The position numbers and the translations under genes were made by a program. Of a stretch of DNA of 64,000 bases, positions 1-9,507 are shown piece by piece. Source of the DNA: Fidelibacterota bacterium (GTDB taxonomy: Bacteria > Fidelibacterota > Marinisomatia > Marinisomatales > UBA1611); the NCBI GenBank assembly GCA_018649625.1, contig JABIHN010000016.1, positions 32,351 through 96,350 on the forward strand. The letters are read 5' to 3'. Numbering within the stretch: the stretch's first letter is position 1; every line of letters starts with the position of its first letter. The notes beneath the pieces were generated by a model. The model saw only the letters and a program-made list of their open reading frames with translations, was not told where the DNA came from and did not search any database.

Positions 1-2136
1 GTAGTTAATGAATTGCCCAATAAGGAGCATTTATTTTCTGAACACTTTGCTTGTCCTGCTTGTGAAGTTTCTATGGAAGAATTATCACCTCGGATGTTTT
101 CATTTAATTCTCCTTATGGTGCTTGCCCTAAATGTGATGGATTAGGGGCTCAAATGGAAGTCGATCCAAATTTAATTGTACCGGATAAATCTAAAAGTTT
201 AATACAGGGTGCAATTTTATCCTTAGGGGAGCAGCCTCGTGGAAATTGGTATGGAAGTATGCTGAAAAGTTTAGCTCGAGTTTATAATTTCAACTTTACC
301 ACGCCATGGATTAAACTGGATCCAGAAGTGCGTCAGATTTTACTATTTGGAACTGGTGATAAAAAAATTAAGATGCAATATAATTCTAAAAGATGGAGCG
401 GTACTTATTCTGGTGGTTGGGAAGGTGCGATTCCAAATTTAATGCGGCGATACACTCAAACAAAATCGGCTGGAATTCGCAATTGGATTGAGCAATATAT
501 GAGTATGCGTCCTTGTTCCAGTTGTAAAGGAGCCCGTCTTCGCAAAGAAACACTTGGTGTTAAAATAAATCAGAAAAACATTGGGCAAATTTCTGCTCTC
601 TCGATCCAAAATTTAAGTGCCTTTTTTCAAAATATAGAATTGACGAAAATGGAACATAAAATTGGAGATCAAATATTAAAAGAAATTGATCAACGATTGA
701 GTTTTTTGGTAAATGTTGGTTTGAATTATCTAACACTAGACCGAACTGCCACCACACTTTCTGGCGGAGAATCTCAGCGAATTCGTCTTGCAACACAAAT
801 TGGCTCTCAACTAATGGGAGTTCTATATATTTTAGATGAACCATCTATCGGACTTCACCCTCGAGATAATAATCGTTTACTCAATACATTAAAATCTTTA
901 CGAGATATTGGGAATTCAATCTTAGTTGTAGAACATGATCAAGAAACAATTGAAGCAGCAGATTATGTAATTGATTTGGGTCCCGGTGCGGGAAAGTACG
1001 GCGGAGAAATCACTTTTGCCGGTACTCCAAAACAATTGCTTAAATCTAAGACGTCTCTCACCGGAAAATATATTTCAGGTAAAAAACAAATTAAAATTCC
1101 CAAAGTTCGACGAAAACGGTCAAGCAATTTTTTATCATTGAAGGGAGCCACGGGAAATAATTTGAAATCCATTGATGTGGATTTTCCTTTAGGACGGTTT
1201 ATTGCAGTAACAGGTGTGTCTGGAAGCGGAAAAAGCACTTTGGTGAATGAAACATTATTGCCGGTGCTTGCAAAGGAATTAAATCGGGCAAGGACTTTTC
1301 CTTTGGGATATGAATCTATTCAGGGAATAAAGTTTTTGGATAAAGTTGTTGATATTGACCAGAAGCCAATTGGTCGAACGCCAAGATCTAATCCTGCAAC
1401 TTATACAGGTGTGTTTACTTTTATTCGTGATTTATTTGCAAAACTTCCAGAATCTAAAATTAGAGGATATAAACCGGGACGCTTTTCTTTTAATGTAAAA
1501 GGAGGTCGGTGTGAATCGTGCTCTGGGGATGGAATAATTAAAATTGAAATGAACTTTCTTCCGGATGTATATGTGACGTGTGAAGTTTGTGAAGGAAAGC
1601 GATATAATCGAGAAACATTAGAAGTGAAATATCGAGGAAAAACAATTGCTGAGGTGTTGGATATGCCTGTATCTGAAGCGTTAGAGTTTTTTAAAAGTAT
1701 TCCACCTGTCTTTAAAAAATTGCAAACTTTAAATGATGTAGGATTGGGATATATTCATTTGGGACAACAAGCCACAACGCTTTCTGGTGGGGAAGCACAA
1801 CGAGTAAAATTAGCAACAGAGCTTTCTAAAGTTTCATCTGCACGAACACTCTATATTTTAGATGAGCCAACAACAGGTTTGCATTTTGAAGATATTAAAA
1901 TGCTCCTACATGTGCTTCAGCGATTGGTTGAAAGAGGTAATACTGTTTTAGTTATTGAACATAATCTGGATGTAATTAAAACAGCAGATTGGATAATTGA
2001 TTTGGGGCCGGAAGGGGGCGATAGAGGTGGAAGTGTTCTTGCGATAGGTACACCAGAAGACATTACAAAGGAAGAAGCATCTTATACCGGTTCATTTTTA
2101 AAAGAAATTTTTAATACAAAGAAAATTTCTAAATGA
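1..2136 (+). CDS. uvrA: Excinuclease ABC subunit A, 5'-truncated by the window
   Basis: UvrA is the damage-recognition ATPase of nucleotide excision repair and loads UvrB on DNA. The reading frame is open from base 1, so the gene starts upstream; the first visible part matches the region about 230 residues into a typical UvrA of about 940 residues. Counting from base 1, the first ATPase signature LSGGESQR is near residue 253 and is followed by [13 protein letters not shown]. The second Walker [10 protein letters not shown] starts at 405, the zinc-module cysteines are at 504, 507, 527 and 530, and the second signature LSGGEAQR is at 594 with [10 protein letters not shown] after it. The first ATPase's Walker A is missing with the N-terminus. 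A 189-base gap with no clear terminator separates it from ruvB. Identification is secure. Confidence 0.97.
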   Translation, partial: VVNELPNKEHLFSEHFACPACEVSMEELSPRMFSFNSPYGACPKCDGLGAQMEVDPNLIVPDKSKSLIQGAILSLGEQPRGNWYGSMLKSLARVYNFNFTTPWIKLDPEVRQILLFGTGDKKIKMQYNSKRWSGTYSGGWEGAIPNLMRRYTQTKSAGIRNWIEQYMSMRPCSSCKGARLRKETLGVKINQKNIGQISALSIQNLSAFFQNIELTKMEHKIGDQILKEIDQRLSFLVNVGLNYLTLDRTATTLSGGESQRIRLATQIGSQLMGVLYILDEPSIGLHPRDNNRLLNTLKSLRDIGNSILVVEHDQETIEAADYVIDLGPGAGKYGGEITFAGTPKQLLKSKTSLTGKYISGKKQIKIPKVRRKRSSNFLSLKGATGNNLKSIDVDFPLGRFIAVTGVSGSGKSTLVNETLLPVLAKELNRARTFPLGYESIQGIKFLDKVVDIDQKPIGRTPRSNPATYTGVFTFIRDLFAKLPESKIRGYKPGRFSFNVKGGRCESCSGDGIIKIEMNFLPDVYVTCEVCEGKRYNRETLEVKYRGKTIAEVLDMPVSEALEFFKSIPPVFKKLQTLNDVGLGYIHLGQQATTLSGGEAQRVKLATELSKVSSARTLYILDEPTTGLHFEDIKMLLHVLQRLVERGNTVLVIEHNLDVIKTADWIIDLGPEGGDRGGSVLAIGTPEDITKEEASYTGSFLKEIFNTKKISK

Positions 2137-2325
2137 AGGTTATTCAATTTTGATTAAAATTTGAATTATTACTCTGTTGATATAAACGTTTCAATCTTCT
2201 TATTTTATTGCTATAAATTTATTTTTAATATTTAATCACTTTTTTTCTCTCTCTGTCTTTACGATGGCACTTTGAGATTGTATCTTTAGAGTCAGTTTAG
2301 AACTGATTATCATCCAATTTAATTA

Positions 2326-3348
2326 ATGACAGAGATACATATAACCGACCCCACGCCGTTTGACGAGGACATTATTGTAGAAAAATCTCTTCGTCCATCT
2401 CAATTTGATGAATTCATTGGTCAAAAAGAATTAGTAGATAATTTGAAATTATATATAGAAGCATCCAATGCTAGAGGAGATGCTTTAGACCACGTTCTTT
2501 TATTTGGGCCTCCAGGTTTAGGGAAAACAACTTTAGCCAATATTGTTTCTAAAGAATTGAAGTCCAATATTAAACAAGCGTCGGGTCCTGTAGTTGAGCG
2601 AGCGGGTGACTTGGCTGGCCTGATTACTAATTTAGGTCATAGAGATGTTTTTTTTATTGATGAGATTCATCGGCTCAATGCCGTTGTAGAAGAGTATTTG
2701 TATTCAGCTATGGAAGACTTCTCCATAGATATTATGATTGATAAAGGGCCAAGCGCTCGAAGTGTTCAACTTACTATTGAGCCATTTACATTAATTGGGG
2801 CAACAACAAGATTAGGGAATCTTACGTCGCCATTACGTGATAGATTCGGTGTTGTTCTTCGTGTAGATTATTATGAAGCGGAAGATTTATTTCACATTAT
2901 TAATCGTTCTGCAGAAATACTGGAAGTAGAGATAGACGATGATGGTGCTATGGAATTGGCACGTCGAGCTCGTGGAACTCCTCGCATTGCAAATCGTATA
3001 TTAAGAAGGTCTCGTGATTTTGCACAGGTGAAAGCATCTGGAAAAATTGATATTAATGTGGCAAAAGCTTCCTTGGAAAAATTAGGGATTGATGACATTG
3101 GATTAGATGATATGGATCGGAGAATTTTAGAAGTTATCATCGATAAATTTAATGGAGGTCCGGTGGGAGTTAAATCGCTTGCAGTCGCCATAGGAGAAGA
3201 AGCAGTCACAATAGAAGATGTATATGAACCATTCTTAATTAAGGAAGGGTTTTTACATAGAACAGCAAGAGGCCGAATTGCGCAAGAATCGGCCTATAAG
3301 TTATTAGGTAAAAAATTAATAAAGGATCAAAAGAGGTTATTTGAATGA
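2326..3348 (+). CDS. ruvB: Holliday junction branch migration helicase RuvB
   Basis: RuvB is the hexameric AAA+ motor that drives branch migration of Holliday junctions with RuvA. The 340-residue length is normal. Walker A GPPGLGKT is at residues 61-68 and Walker [10 protein letters not shown] is around 109-117 with D112 and E113. The sensor/arginine region [18 protein letters not shown] and a C-terminal winged-helix domain with [10 protein letters not shown] follow. The stop codon overlaps the queA start by four bases (ATGA), so the two are probably translationally coupled; ruvB-queA neighbourhoods are common in bacteria. ruvA and ruvC are not in the window. Confidence 0.97.
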   Translation: MTEIHITDPTPFDEDIIVEKSLRPSQFDEFIGQKELVDNLKLYIEASNARGDALDHVLLFGPPGLGKTTLANIVSKELKSNIKQASGPVVERAGDLAGLITNLGHRDVFFIDEIHRLNAVVEEYLYSAMEDFSIDIMIDKGPSARSVQLTIEPFTLIGATTRLGNLTSPLRDRFGVVLRVDYYEAEDLFHIINRSAEILEVEIDDDGAMELARRARGTPRIANRILRRSRDFAQVKASGKIDINVAKASLEKLGIDDIGLDDMDRRILEVIIDKFNGGPVGVKSLAVAIGEEAVTIEDVYEPFLIKEGFLHRTARGRIAQESAYKLLGKKLIKDQKRLFE

Positions 3349-4397
3349 TTAATAAAAAGAAAAAATACAAACTGGGCGATTTCAATTATCGTCTTCCTAA
3401 AAAATTTATAGCACAAGATCCCGGATCTCGTAGAGACGGTTCAAAACTGATGGTAATTCATCGAGATACCGGAAAGATAGAGCATCGGAGCTTTCCTGAT
3501 ATAACAGATTACATGCGGAAAAATGATTTGCTTATTCTTAACAATACAAAAGTTTTTCCTGCAAGGTTATTTGCGACCAAAGATAGAACCGATGCAAAGG
3601 TGGAAGTCTTTTTACTTCGCGAATTAGCGAATGATCTTTGGGAAGTTATGGTAAAACCGGCTCGAAAAGTTCGAATCGGAAATAAGCTGGTATTTAAAAA
3701 GAACCTTATGTGTGATGTGATTGACAATACTGTTTCTGGGGGTCGTGTAGTCCGATTTGAACATGACAGCGATAATCTTCATGATATTATTGATAAAATT
3801 GGCATTCCCCCCCTCCCTCCCTATATTGATAGAGATGCTAATGCAAAAGATAAAAAGCGATACCAAACAGTATATGCATCAGAACGCGGAGCAGTTGCTG
3901 CACCAACAGCTGGACTTCATTTTACCGATAAATTATTTGAAAAGGTAAAAAAGAAAGGTATAAAACTTGAAACAGTTACATTGCATATTGGGCTAGGAAC
4001 TTTCCGCCCAGTTCAAGTTGAAGACCTAAATCGCCATCAAATGGATTCGGAATATTTCGAAGTATCTCCTAAAACATCCATGGCAATTAATCATGCTAAA
4101 AAACGGCATCACAAGATTATTGCCGTGGGAACATCCACAGTAAGAGCATTGGAAACCATTGCGATTTCTGGATATCAAGTAACGCCAAAGCGGGGCTGGA
4201 CAGATAAATTTATTTATCCTCCGTATCAGTTTAAAATGGTAGATAAGATGATTACCAATTTTCACATGCCTCAATCAACATTATTTATGATGGTAAGTTC
4301 ATTTGCAGATAGAAAGCTGATTAAAAAAGCATATTTAGAAGCCAAGAAAAATGATTATCGTTTTTTGAGTTATGGCGATGCCATGATCATTGTTTGA
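3345..4397 (+). CDS. queA: S-adenosylmethionine:tRNA ribosyltransferase-isomerase
   Basis: QueA moves the ribosyl group of SAM onto 7-aminomethyl-7-deazaguanine in tRNA to make epoxyqueuosine, a late step of queuosine synthesis in the cytoplasm. The 350-residue product has the family hallmarks: an N-terminal [54 protein letters not shown] and the C-terminal [17 protein letters not shown]. It starts inside the ruvB stop and ends 18 bases before ispD. A C7 run near 3807 encodes part of the normal IPPLPPY segment and does not break the frame. Confidence 0.96.
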   Translation: MINKKKKYKLGDFNYRLPKKFIAQDPGSRRDGSKLMVIHRDTGKIEHRSFPDITDYMRKNDLLILNNTKVFPARLFATKDRTDAKVEVFLLRELANDLWEVMVKPARKVRIGNKLVFKKNLMCDVIDNTVSGGRVVRFEHDSDNLHDIIDKIGIPPLPPYIDRDANAKDKKRYQTVYASERGAVAAPTAGLHFTDKLFEKVKKKGIKLETVTLHIGLGTFRPVQVEDLNRHQMDSEYFEVSPKTSMAINHAKKRHHKIIAVGTSTVRALETIAISGYQVTPKRGWTDKFIYPPYQFKMVDKMITNFHMPQSTLFMMVSSFADRKLIKKAYLEAKKNDYRFLSYGDAMIIV

Positions 4398-4415
4398 TAA
4401 AAACACCTATGTAAT

Positions 4416-5108
4416 ATGAAAGTATCTGTCATCATTCCAGCTGCTGGTTCTGGCCAAAGGTTTGGAGAAGAAAAACAATTTAAATTGCTTGATGGACGAC
4501 CCTTACTTTTTCACACATTGATTCCATTTTTAAGGTCAGACTCTATTGATGAAGTGATTGTCGTTGTGCCAGATGTTGATGTTCAATCAATGCATCGAGA
4601 TCTTGTTTCGATTTCCGTTGGAAAACCAGTAAAGGTGGTGGCGGGGGGAAAGCGCCGACAGGATTCTGTAAAGAATGGTTTGATTGCATCTAATCCAGAT
4701 TCACAATTAATTTGTATCCATGATGCAGCAAGGCCATTTGTGACTGACAGCTTGATTAATAAAACTATAAATGCCTGCGAAAAATTTGATGGTTCGGTGG
4801 TGGCAATTCCTGTTAGTGATACTGTGAAGTATGCTGAAAATGAAGTCATTGTGAAAACGCTTGATCGTGAAAATATTTGGCTGGCACAAACACCTCAAAC
4901 ATTCAATAAAGAAAAATTACTTCAAGCATTAGATAATGCTGAAACAAACCCATTGACTGGAACAGATGAATCCGTTCTTATGGAAGCCATGGGATTCTCG
5001 ATTCAACTGGTGGAAGGACATCCGAATAATTTTAAAATCACAACAAAAGATGATTGGGGACGGGCTGAAGATTTTGCCGCGCGTCAAACTCAAGGCATAG
5101 CATTATGA
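4416..5108 (+). CDS. ispD: 2-C-methyl-D-erythritol 4-phosphate cytidylyltransferase
   Basis: IspD joins MEP and CTP to give CDP-methylerythritol, the third step of the non-mevalonate isoprenoid pathway. The 230-residue length is usual. The N-terminal nucleotide-binding signature AAGSGQRFGEEKQF is followed by VAGGKRRQDSVKNGL, the family motif IHDAARPFV and AQTPQTF. GTDESVLMEAMG and a C-terminal NFKITTKDD also fit. The gene overlaps ispF by four bases (ATGA), the common ispD-ispF pairing. ispE lies about 3 kb downstream, beyond the lipoprotein cassette. Confidence 0.96.
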   Translation: MKVSVIIPAAGSGQRFGEEKQFKLLDGRPLLFHTLIPFLRSDSIDEVIVVVPDVDVQSMHRDLVSISVGKPVKVVAGGKRRQDSVKNGLIASNPDSQLICIHDAARPFVTDSLINKTINACEKFDGSVVAIPVSDTVKYAENEVIVKTLDRENIWLAQTPQTFNKEKLLQALDNAETNPLTGTDESVLMEAMGFSIQLVEGHPNNFKITTKDDWGRAEDFAARQTQGIAL

Positions 5109-5578
5109 CCCGGACCGGAATCGGATATGATGTTCACCAATTAGCTGATGGTGAAAAACTTATCATCGGCGGTGTAGAAATTCCATCGCCTATTGGCTCC
5201 GTGGGACATTCAGACGGTGATGCATTGATTCATGCTGTAGTAGATGCTCTTTTGGGTGCCGCAGCTTTGGGCGACATTGGTCAATTTTTTCCCAGTGAAG
5301 ATGAAACTTGGAAAGGCGCTTCAAGTAGTCATTTTTTGGCTGATACTGTAAAAAGAATCGGTGATGCAGGATTTAGCATTAATAATGTGGATGCCACCAT
5401 CATTCTCCAAACACCAAAATTGGCAGAATATATTTCTCAAATGAAATATAACCTGGCCTACTCTATGCAAGTTGATGAATCACAAGTGTCGGTGAAGGCA
5501 ACCACAACAGATCGTCTTGGTTTTGTAGGCGATGGCTCGGGGTGGGCGGTGCAAGCAGTGGCGACACTTATAGTTTAA
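5105..5578 (+). CDS. ispF: 2-C-methyl-D-erythritol 2,4-cyclodiphosphate synthase
   Basis: IspF cyclises CDP-ME 2-phosphate to MEcPP with loss of CMP. The 157-residue protein begins TRTGIGYDVHQL, which carries the metal-binding Asp and His. HSDGDALIHAVVDALLG and ALGDIGQFFP follow, then KATTTDRLGFVGDGSGW near the C-terminus, all characteristic of the trimeric zinc enzyme. The four-base overlap with ispD suggests coupled translation. The next gene begins 29 bases downstream and is unrelated in function. Confidence 0.97.
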   Translation: MTRTGIGYDVHQLADGEKLIIGGVEIPSPIGSVGHSDGDALIHAVVDALLGAAALGDIGQFFPSEDETWKGASSSHFLADTVKRIGDAGFSINNVDATIILQTPKLAEYISQMKYNLAYSMQVDESQVSVKATTTDRLGFVGDGSGWAVQAVATLIV

Positions 5579-5607
5579 TTCAATAAAATCCTTTAATTTC
5601 TGTGGCG

Positions 5608-6774
5608 ATGAAGCCCAAGCCTATAATCACGATATTCATTATTGTTTTTAGCACCATATTTTCTTTAAACAGTTGTAAAAAAGATTTTGATGAAGAAAAT
5701 ATTCTGAATCTTGATGCATTAAATGGGATTATTTTGGATGCTGAATCGAATTTACCCATTGCAGGTGTTATCGTCCGTTTTTTGAATTCTGATTATAAAG
5801 ATACAACAGATCCAAATGGTGTATTTTCTTTTGGAGAAATAACAGTAGAAGATTCTCGACTTTTACTTAAGTCCGATTACTACTCAAGAGACACAATCCA
5901 AATCAATCAAGAACAGGAAGACACATTAAGTATTGTAATGGAACTCAAACCTCGGTATTCCTGGAAAATTCAAGGGAATATTGTCTTAGAAAACCAGGAA
6001 GAATATAGTAACGGACTTGCATTTATTGCCGGTCCACATATTGCCACATTAACAGATTCGGCCGGTTTATATCAATTTTCCATGTGGGAAGCAGATTCTG
6101 TATATACCGGTGCTGCAACCCTGTTTTTCTATCTCGAAGATTATTGGATAAAGACTTACGAAATTTTTTTAGAAAACGGCATTCCGGTGCTTGATACGCT
6201 GGATGTAGATGAGAATGGAACCTTGCTGGCAGAAAATCTAATTCAGATTTTTCAAGTTGACTTTTGGGCAGATGATTCGATTTATACTTTTGGAGATTCT
6301 ATCCATTATACCGTAAGTATTACCAATCCGTCAGACATTAACATTATAACTCTGGAAATCCCCATAACTGAAAGTAATGGGTTTGATTTTTACAGACATG
6401 TGGCTCTTTACTCTAATTCAACCTCTTGTGATTGTAGTATTCCAGATGGATTTCAAGAATGGACTTCAAGTATTTTTCCACAACGCACGACTATGATTAT
6501 TGATAAAGTAGGCGTCATCCCTGATTCGTGCAATTTAACCGGAAATTTTAATTTTGGATGTCCCGATACAGGTGATTTATTCCCTTTACCAATTGGCGTA
6601 TACGATTTAGGGATTTATTTTAAACCTTGGTATTCTGGCTCGAATACATTTCAAAAAGTTCTTAATTTTGTAAAAGAAGATTGGTTTACAAAAGGATTTA
6701 ATCAACGGCTTGATGGTAGGTCAAACATGTTCCCGAGTAAGTTTAAATTTCATCAAATTGAAATCACAGATTAG
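5608..6774 (+). CDS. Lipoprotein with carboxypeptidase-regulatory-like domain, paralogue A
   Basis: A putative cell-envelope lipoprotein of unknown function, about 388 residues. A hydrophobic N-terminus ends in the lipobox-like SLNSC. Residues of about 38-95 look like a carboxypeptidase-regulatory/transthyretin-like beta-sandwich, with PIAGVIVRF and DPNGVFSFGEI. The middle part, from RYSWKIQGNIVLEN to VLDTLDVDENG, is clearly homologous to the gene at 7417-8553: both share GNxVLENQ, a GP motif, MW, LDTLDVD and GDSIHY. A GTG codon at 5602 could also start translation, but the ATG at 5608 gives a better signal peptide; no strong Shine-Dalgarno sequence is seen for either. It begins a three-gene cassette between ispF and ispE. 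Confidence 0.8.
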   Translation: MKPKPIITIFIIVFSTIFSLNSCKKDFDEENILNLDALNGIILDAESNLPIAGVIVRFLNSDYKDTTDPNGVFSFGEITVEDSRLLLKSDYYSRDTIQINQEQEDTLSIVMELKPRYSWKIQGNIVLENQEEYSNGLAFIAGPHIATLTDSAGLYQFSMWEADSVYTGAATLFFYLEDYWIKTYEIFLENGIPVLDTLDVDENGTLLAENLIQIFQVDFWADDSIYTFGDSIHYTVSITNPSDINIITLEIPITESNGFDFYRHVALYSNSTSCDCSIPDGFQEWTSSIFPQRTTMIIDKVGVIPDSCNLTGNFNFGCPDTGDLFPLPIGVYDLGIYFKPWYSGSNTFQKVLNFVKEDWFTKGFNQRLDGRSNMFPSKFKFHQIEITD

Positions 6775-6787
6775 AAAGGAGTCAGTC

Positions 6788-7417
6788 ATGAATTGGAGAT
6801 ATTTCATAATTACAATATTATTATCAAATGGATTAAGCGGAGGAAGTATTCACTCTGAAGTCCCTATTAATTATGTGGATGGTGAAAGGTATTCAACGCT
6901 CATTTATTTTAAACTTTATTCTGACAGTTTGATAGAAAAAGGTAGCAAAACATTAGTTCTTAATTCAAACAATTCTGATGGTTTAAAATTGATTTCCTAT
7001 TTTAATAAAAATAATCCTTCATTAGTTTCTTATAAATTGCGAGTTATAGATGAACTCGATCAATATTCACTGTTTACACCTGAAGAAGGAATAAGGTTTA
7101 ATCCATTCCCAAGAATTACTGCTGATTCAATTAAAGTAAAATTAGGTAATAATTTTTCAATTTCACCAAATCCGTTTAATAATTCAATTGAAATTCAATG
7201 GGATAAGAACAATTACAATTTTGAAATTGAAATACACAATATCCTTGGAAAAAACATATGGAGTTATACCCCCAAAAATTATACGAGTTCGGTTCATTGG
7301 AATGCCATTGATGAAAAGGGGAATGAAGTTCCGACTGGAATTTATTTTCTAAATGCTCGCGGTATGAATGGTGGTAAGAATATTCATTACAGGGAAAAAC
7401 TTCTGCTTTTGAAATAA
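6788..7417 (+). CDS. Secreted protein with a C-terminal type IX-like sorting domain
   Basis: A small secreted protein of 209 residues with an N-terminal signal sequence (WRYFIITILLSNGLSGG). The last 80 residues match the FlgD-like/type A sorting domain: SISPNPFNNS, IEIHNILGKNIWS, GNEVPTGIYFLNARG and a basic, hydrophobic end. In the Bacteroidota-Chlorobi group such tails direct export by the type IX system. The sorting tail makes up a large share of the protein, so the cargo part is only about 110 residues. I chose ATG 6788 because AGGAG lies just upstream at 6776-6782 and the next residues form a signal peptide; the frame is also open from 6710, which would overlap the previous gene. Its stop shares a base with the next start (TAATG). 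Confidence 0.75.
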   Translation: MNWRYFIITILLSNGLSGGSIHSEVPINYVDGERYSTLIYFKLYSDSLIEKGSKTLVLNSNNSDGLKLISYFNKNNPSLVSYKLRVIDELDQYSLFTPEEGIRFNPFPRITADSIKVKLGNNFSISPNPFNNSIEIQWDKNNYNFEIEIHNILGKNIWSYTPKNYTSSVHWNAIDEKGNEVPTGIYFLNARGMNGGKNIHYREKLLLLK

Positions 7418-8553
7418 TGAAACAATTTTATAAATTACCTTTTCTATTCTTGTTTATTTTTGTTATTACTTGTAGCGATGATTCAGATGATAAGGAAGAG
7501 AACGTTGTTTATTCCGATATTGTGGGCGTTATTAAAGAAATAGGAACAGGATTTCCAATTGAAAATATTTCTGTCAATATTGTTGAAGAGGGTATCATTA
7601 AATCCACCAATATTCATGGTATTTTCAGGATGGATTCTGTGAGTAGTTCGGTTCTAAATCTGATTTTTACCTCATTCCATCATGCATCAGATTCCATTCA
7701 AGTTTCTTTGCCTATGGAAGATACAATTTTTATAGAGTTAGGGCTAAAATCGCAATTTTCTTGGTCTGTTTCGGGAAACCTTGTATTGGAAAACCAATCA
7801 GAACACAGCAATGCTTTGATATTTATTTCAGGTCCATATCTGGGTGTGGGCAGTGATTCTAGTGGGAATTATCAGTTAAACATGTGGGATGCAAGATCAG
7901 ATTATCATGGCCCTGCAAAGGTTTATTATAAGTTACAGGATTATAAATTGGATAGCGCTAATCTTTTCATTGATAGCGGATATGTTAAACTTGACACTTT
8001 AGATGTAGATAATAATGGGCAACTTCCTTTTATAGAATTATCCCAATTTTTGAGAGTAGAATCTTGGACAGATACAAGTATCTTTTCTCCTGGGGATTCC
8101 ATTCATTATTATATGAAATTTTCAAATTTGACAAATGAAGAATTAAAAGTAAGTGTACCAATGCCCGGGGTGAGTAGGAGTAATTATGCTCCGATATTCC
8201 TATATAGTGATTCGAGTCAAACTTTTTGGTGTACATTTCCATATTTTAATTTTTTTGGATTGTCCGAAGATGTAATGGACATTGCTCCAAATGAATCATT
8301 CACTATCAGTTTTATTGAATTAGTGTTAGATACGTGTCGTTTTGGGAATCGTATATTTCCAATTGAAATAGATGAATATGTTGTTACCATGGAATTTAAT
8401 ACACGCCCTCATTCTTGGTTTTTATTGCCAAATGAGCTAAATGAATTTATCAAATTTGATTGGTTTGAAATGTATTTGCATCGTGGCCTTTCCCCTCAAT
8501 TTTATCGCTTCCCAAATAAGTTTGAATTAGGGCATATTCAAATTGTAGAATAA
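7417..8553 (+). CDS. Lipoprotein with carboxypeptidase-regulatory-like domain, paralogue B
   Basis: A 378-residue putative lipoprotein of unknown function and paralogue of the gene at 5608-6774. A hydrophobic signal ends in VITC, followed by a charged acidic linker (DDSDDKEE). A beta-sandwich-like region with GTGFPIENISVNIV and NIHGIFRMDSV corresponds to the carboxypeptidase-regulatory domain of paralogue A. The shared core runs from FSWSVSGNLVLENQ through KLDTLDVDNNGQ to FSPGDSIHYY. The C-terminal parts are more divergent but still share a similar closing segment (DWFEMYLHRGLSP against DWFTKGFNQRLDG). It overlaps the preceding gene by one base and ends two bases before ispE, so the cassette is probably cotranscribed with the isp genes. 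Confidence 0.8.
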   Translation: MKQFYKLPFLFLFIFVITCSDDSDDKEENVVYSDIVGVIKEIGTGFPIENISVNIVEEGIIKSTNIHGIFRMDSVSSSVLNLIFTSFHHASDSIQVSLPMEDTIFIELGLKSQFSWSVSGNLVLENQSEHSNALIFISGPYLGVGSDSSGNYQLNMWDARSDYHGPAKVYYKLQDYKLDSANLFIDSGYVKLDTLDVDNNGQLPFIELSQFLRVESWTDTSIFSPGDSIHYYMKFSNLTNEELKVSVPMPGVSRSNYAPIFLYSDSSQTFWCTFPYFNFFGLSEDVMDIAPNESFTISFIELVLDTCRFGNRIFPIEIDEYVVTMEFNTRPHSWFLLPNELNEFIKFDWFEMYLHRGLSPQFYRFPNKFELGHIQIVE

Positions 8554-8555
8554 TT

Positions 8556-9395
8556 TTGAAACAAATTATTATTAAATCCCACGCCAAGGTCAATATTGGT
8601 CTCCAGATTCGAGAACAACGGCCTGACGGCTTCCATAACATACATTCTCTTTTCCAAGAGCTGGATTTCCATGATAGGATTACGGTAGAAAAAAGAGTTG
8701 ATGGTTGTGAATTTTCATCCAATGTTGATTGGCTGAAAAATGATGATTCCAACTTATGCGTAAAGGCGTGGCAAAAAATGGTGGATACTTTTGGGATTGG
8801 TGGTGTTTCTATTCAGTTAGAGAAAAGGATTCCCGCCGGTGGCGGATTAGGAGGTGGTTCTTCAAATGCAGCCACAATATTAAAAGGTCTCCGCCAGCTT
8901 TATGAATTGGATTTAAGCGATGATGAATTGGAATCGTTGGGCGTTGATTTAGGAGCGGATGTCCCTTTTTTTATTCGCGGTGGATTACAATCAGGAAATG
9001 GTATTGGCGACATTTTGAAACCAATTGAGCAATCAATTAATGGTGTTTATCTTTTGGTGGTTCCTGATATCCATATAGATACTAAGTGGGCATATGATAA
9101 TGTTAAAAACACTTTGGAGAGGTCGAAAGAGATTGTTAATTTTGCAGGCTTTTTACGAAAGGATCCAATTCCTTTTGAGCTTTTTGAGAATGATTTTGAA
9201 GCAATCGTTGTTCCAACATATCCAGAGATTGGAGAAATAAAGAATTCGTTACGAGCTTGTGGTGCTCGTTTCGCCAGTTTGTCGGGCTCAGGCTCGACTG
9301 TGTTTGGAATTTTTGATGAAGAAGCTGATGCTAAATCGGCTGAGTCACAAATTTCCTCTCTTTACAACACATTTATTACCCGTCCAATTTTTTAA
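8556..9395 (+). CDS. ispE: 4-diphosphocytidyl-2-C-methyl-D-erythritol kinase
   Basis: IspE phosphorylates CDP-ME at the 2-hydroxyl, the step between IspD and IspF. It is a 279-residue GHMP kinase: the substrate-binding start is KSHAKVNIGLQI, the ATP-binding glycine loop is PAGGGLGGGSSNAA, and a C-terminal loop is SLSGSGSTVFGIF. The start codon is TTG at 8556, two bases after the lipoprotein stop; the family usually begins just at this KxxAKVN segment, and no ATG fits. The gene is followed by tRNA-Gln and prs, a neighbourhood (ispE, tRNA-Gln, prs, rplY, pth) also known from other bacterial groups. Confidence 0.95.
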   Translation: MKQIIIKSHAKVNIGLQIREQRPDGFHNIHSLFQELDFHDRITVEKRVDGCEFSSNVDWLKNDDSNLCVKAWQKMVDTFGIGGVSIQLEKRIPAGGGLGGGSSNAATILKGLRQLYELDLSDDELESLGVDLGADVPFFIRGGLQSGNGIGDILKPIEQSINGVYLLVVPDIHIDTKWAYDNVKNTLERSKEIVNFAGFLRKDPIPFELFENDFEAIVVPTYPEIGEIKNSLRACGARFASLSGSGSTVFGIFDEEADAKSAESQISSLYNTFITRPIF

Positions 9396-9418
9396 TTTGT
9401 AACAACACCCAATTTTAT

Positions 9419-9489
9419 TGGGGCGTAGTATAATGGTAGTACACCTGGTTTTGGTCCAGGCAGTTGGGGTTCGACTCCCTACGCCCCAG
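9419..9489 (+). tRNA. tRNA-Gln (UUG anticodon)
   Basis: The 71-base sequence folds as a full cloverleaf. The acceptor stem TGGGGCG (9419-9425) pairs with CGCCCCA (9482-9488), with discriminator base G at 9489. The anticodon stem CCTGG/CCAGG encloses the seven-base loop TTTTGGT, so the anticodon is TTG (9451-9453), reading CAA. The T arm has a five-pair stem with one G-T pair and the loop TTCGACT. The 3' CCA is not encoded. It lies between ispE and prs. Confidence 0.96.
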
Positions 9490-9507
9490 CTTTGATTCAT
9501 TCGAAAT

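Noticed and set aside
2142-2166. Inverted repeat after uvrA as a terminator
   Set aside because: The stem is imperfect (ATTCAA with TTGAAT and a bulged T-rich interior) and no T-run follows.
3807-3813. C7 run in queA as a frameshift or slippage site
   Set aside because: The frame encodes a normal QueA segment through it and the protein is full length.
6710-6787. Upstream extension of the sorting-tail protein into the preceding gene
   Set aside because: The ATG at 6788 has an AGGAG site and a signal peptide directly after it; the extension would mask the signal.
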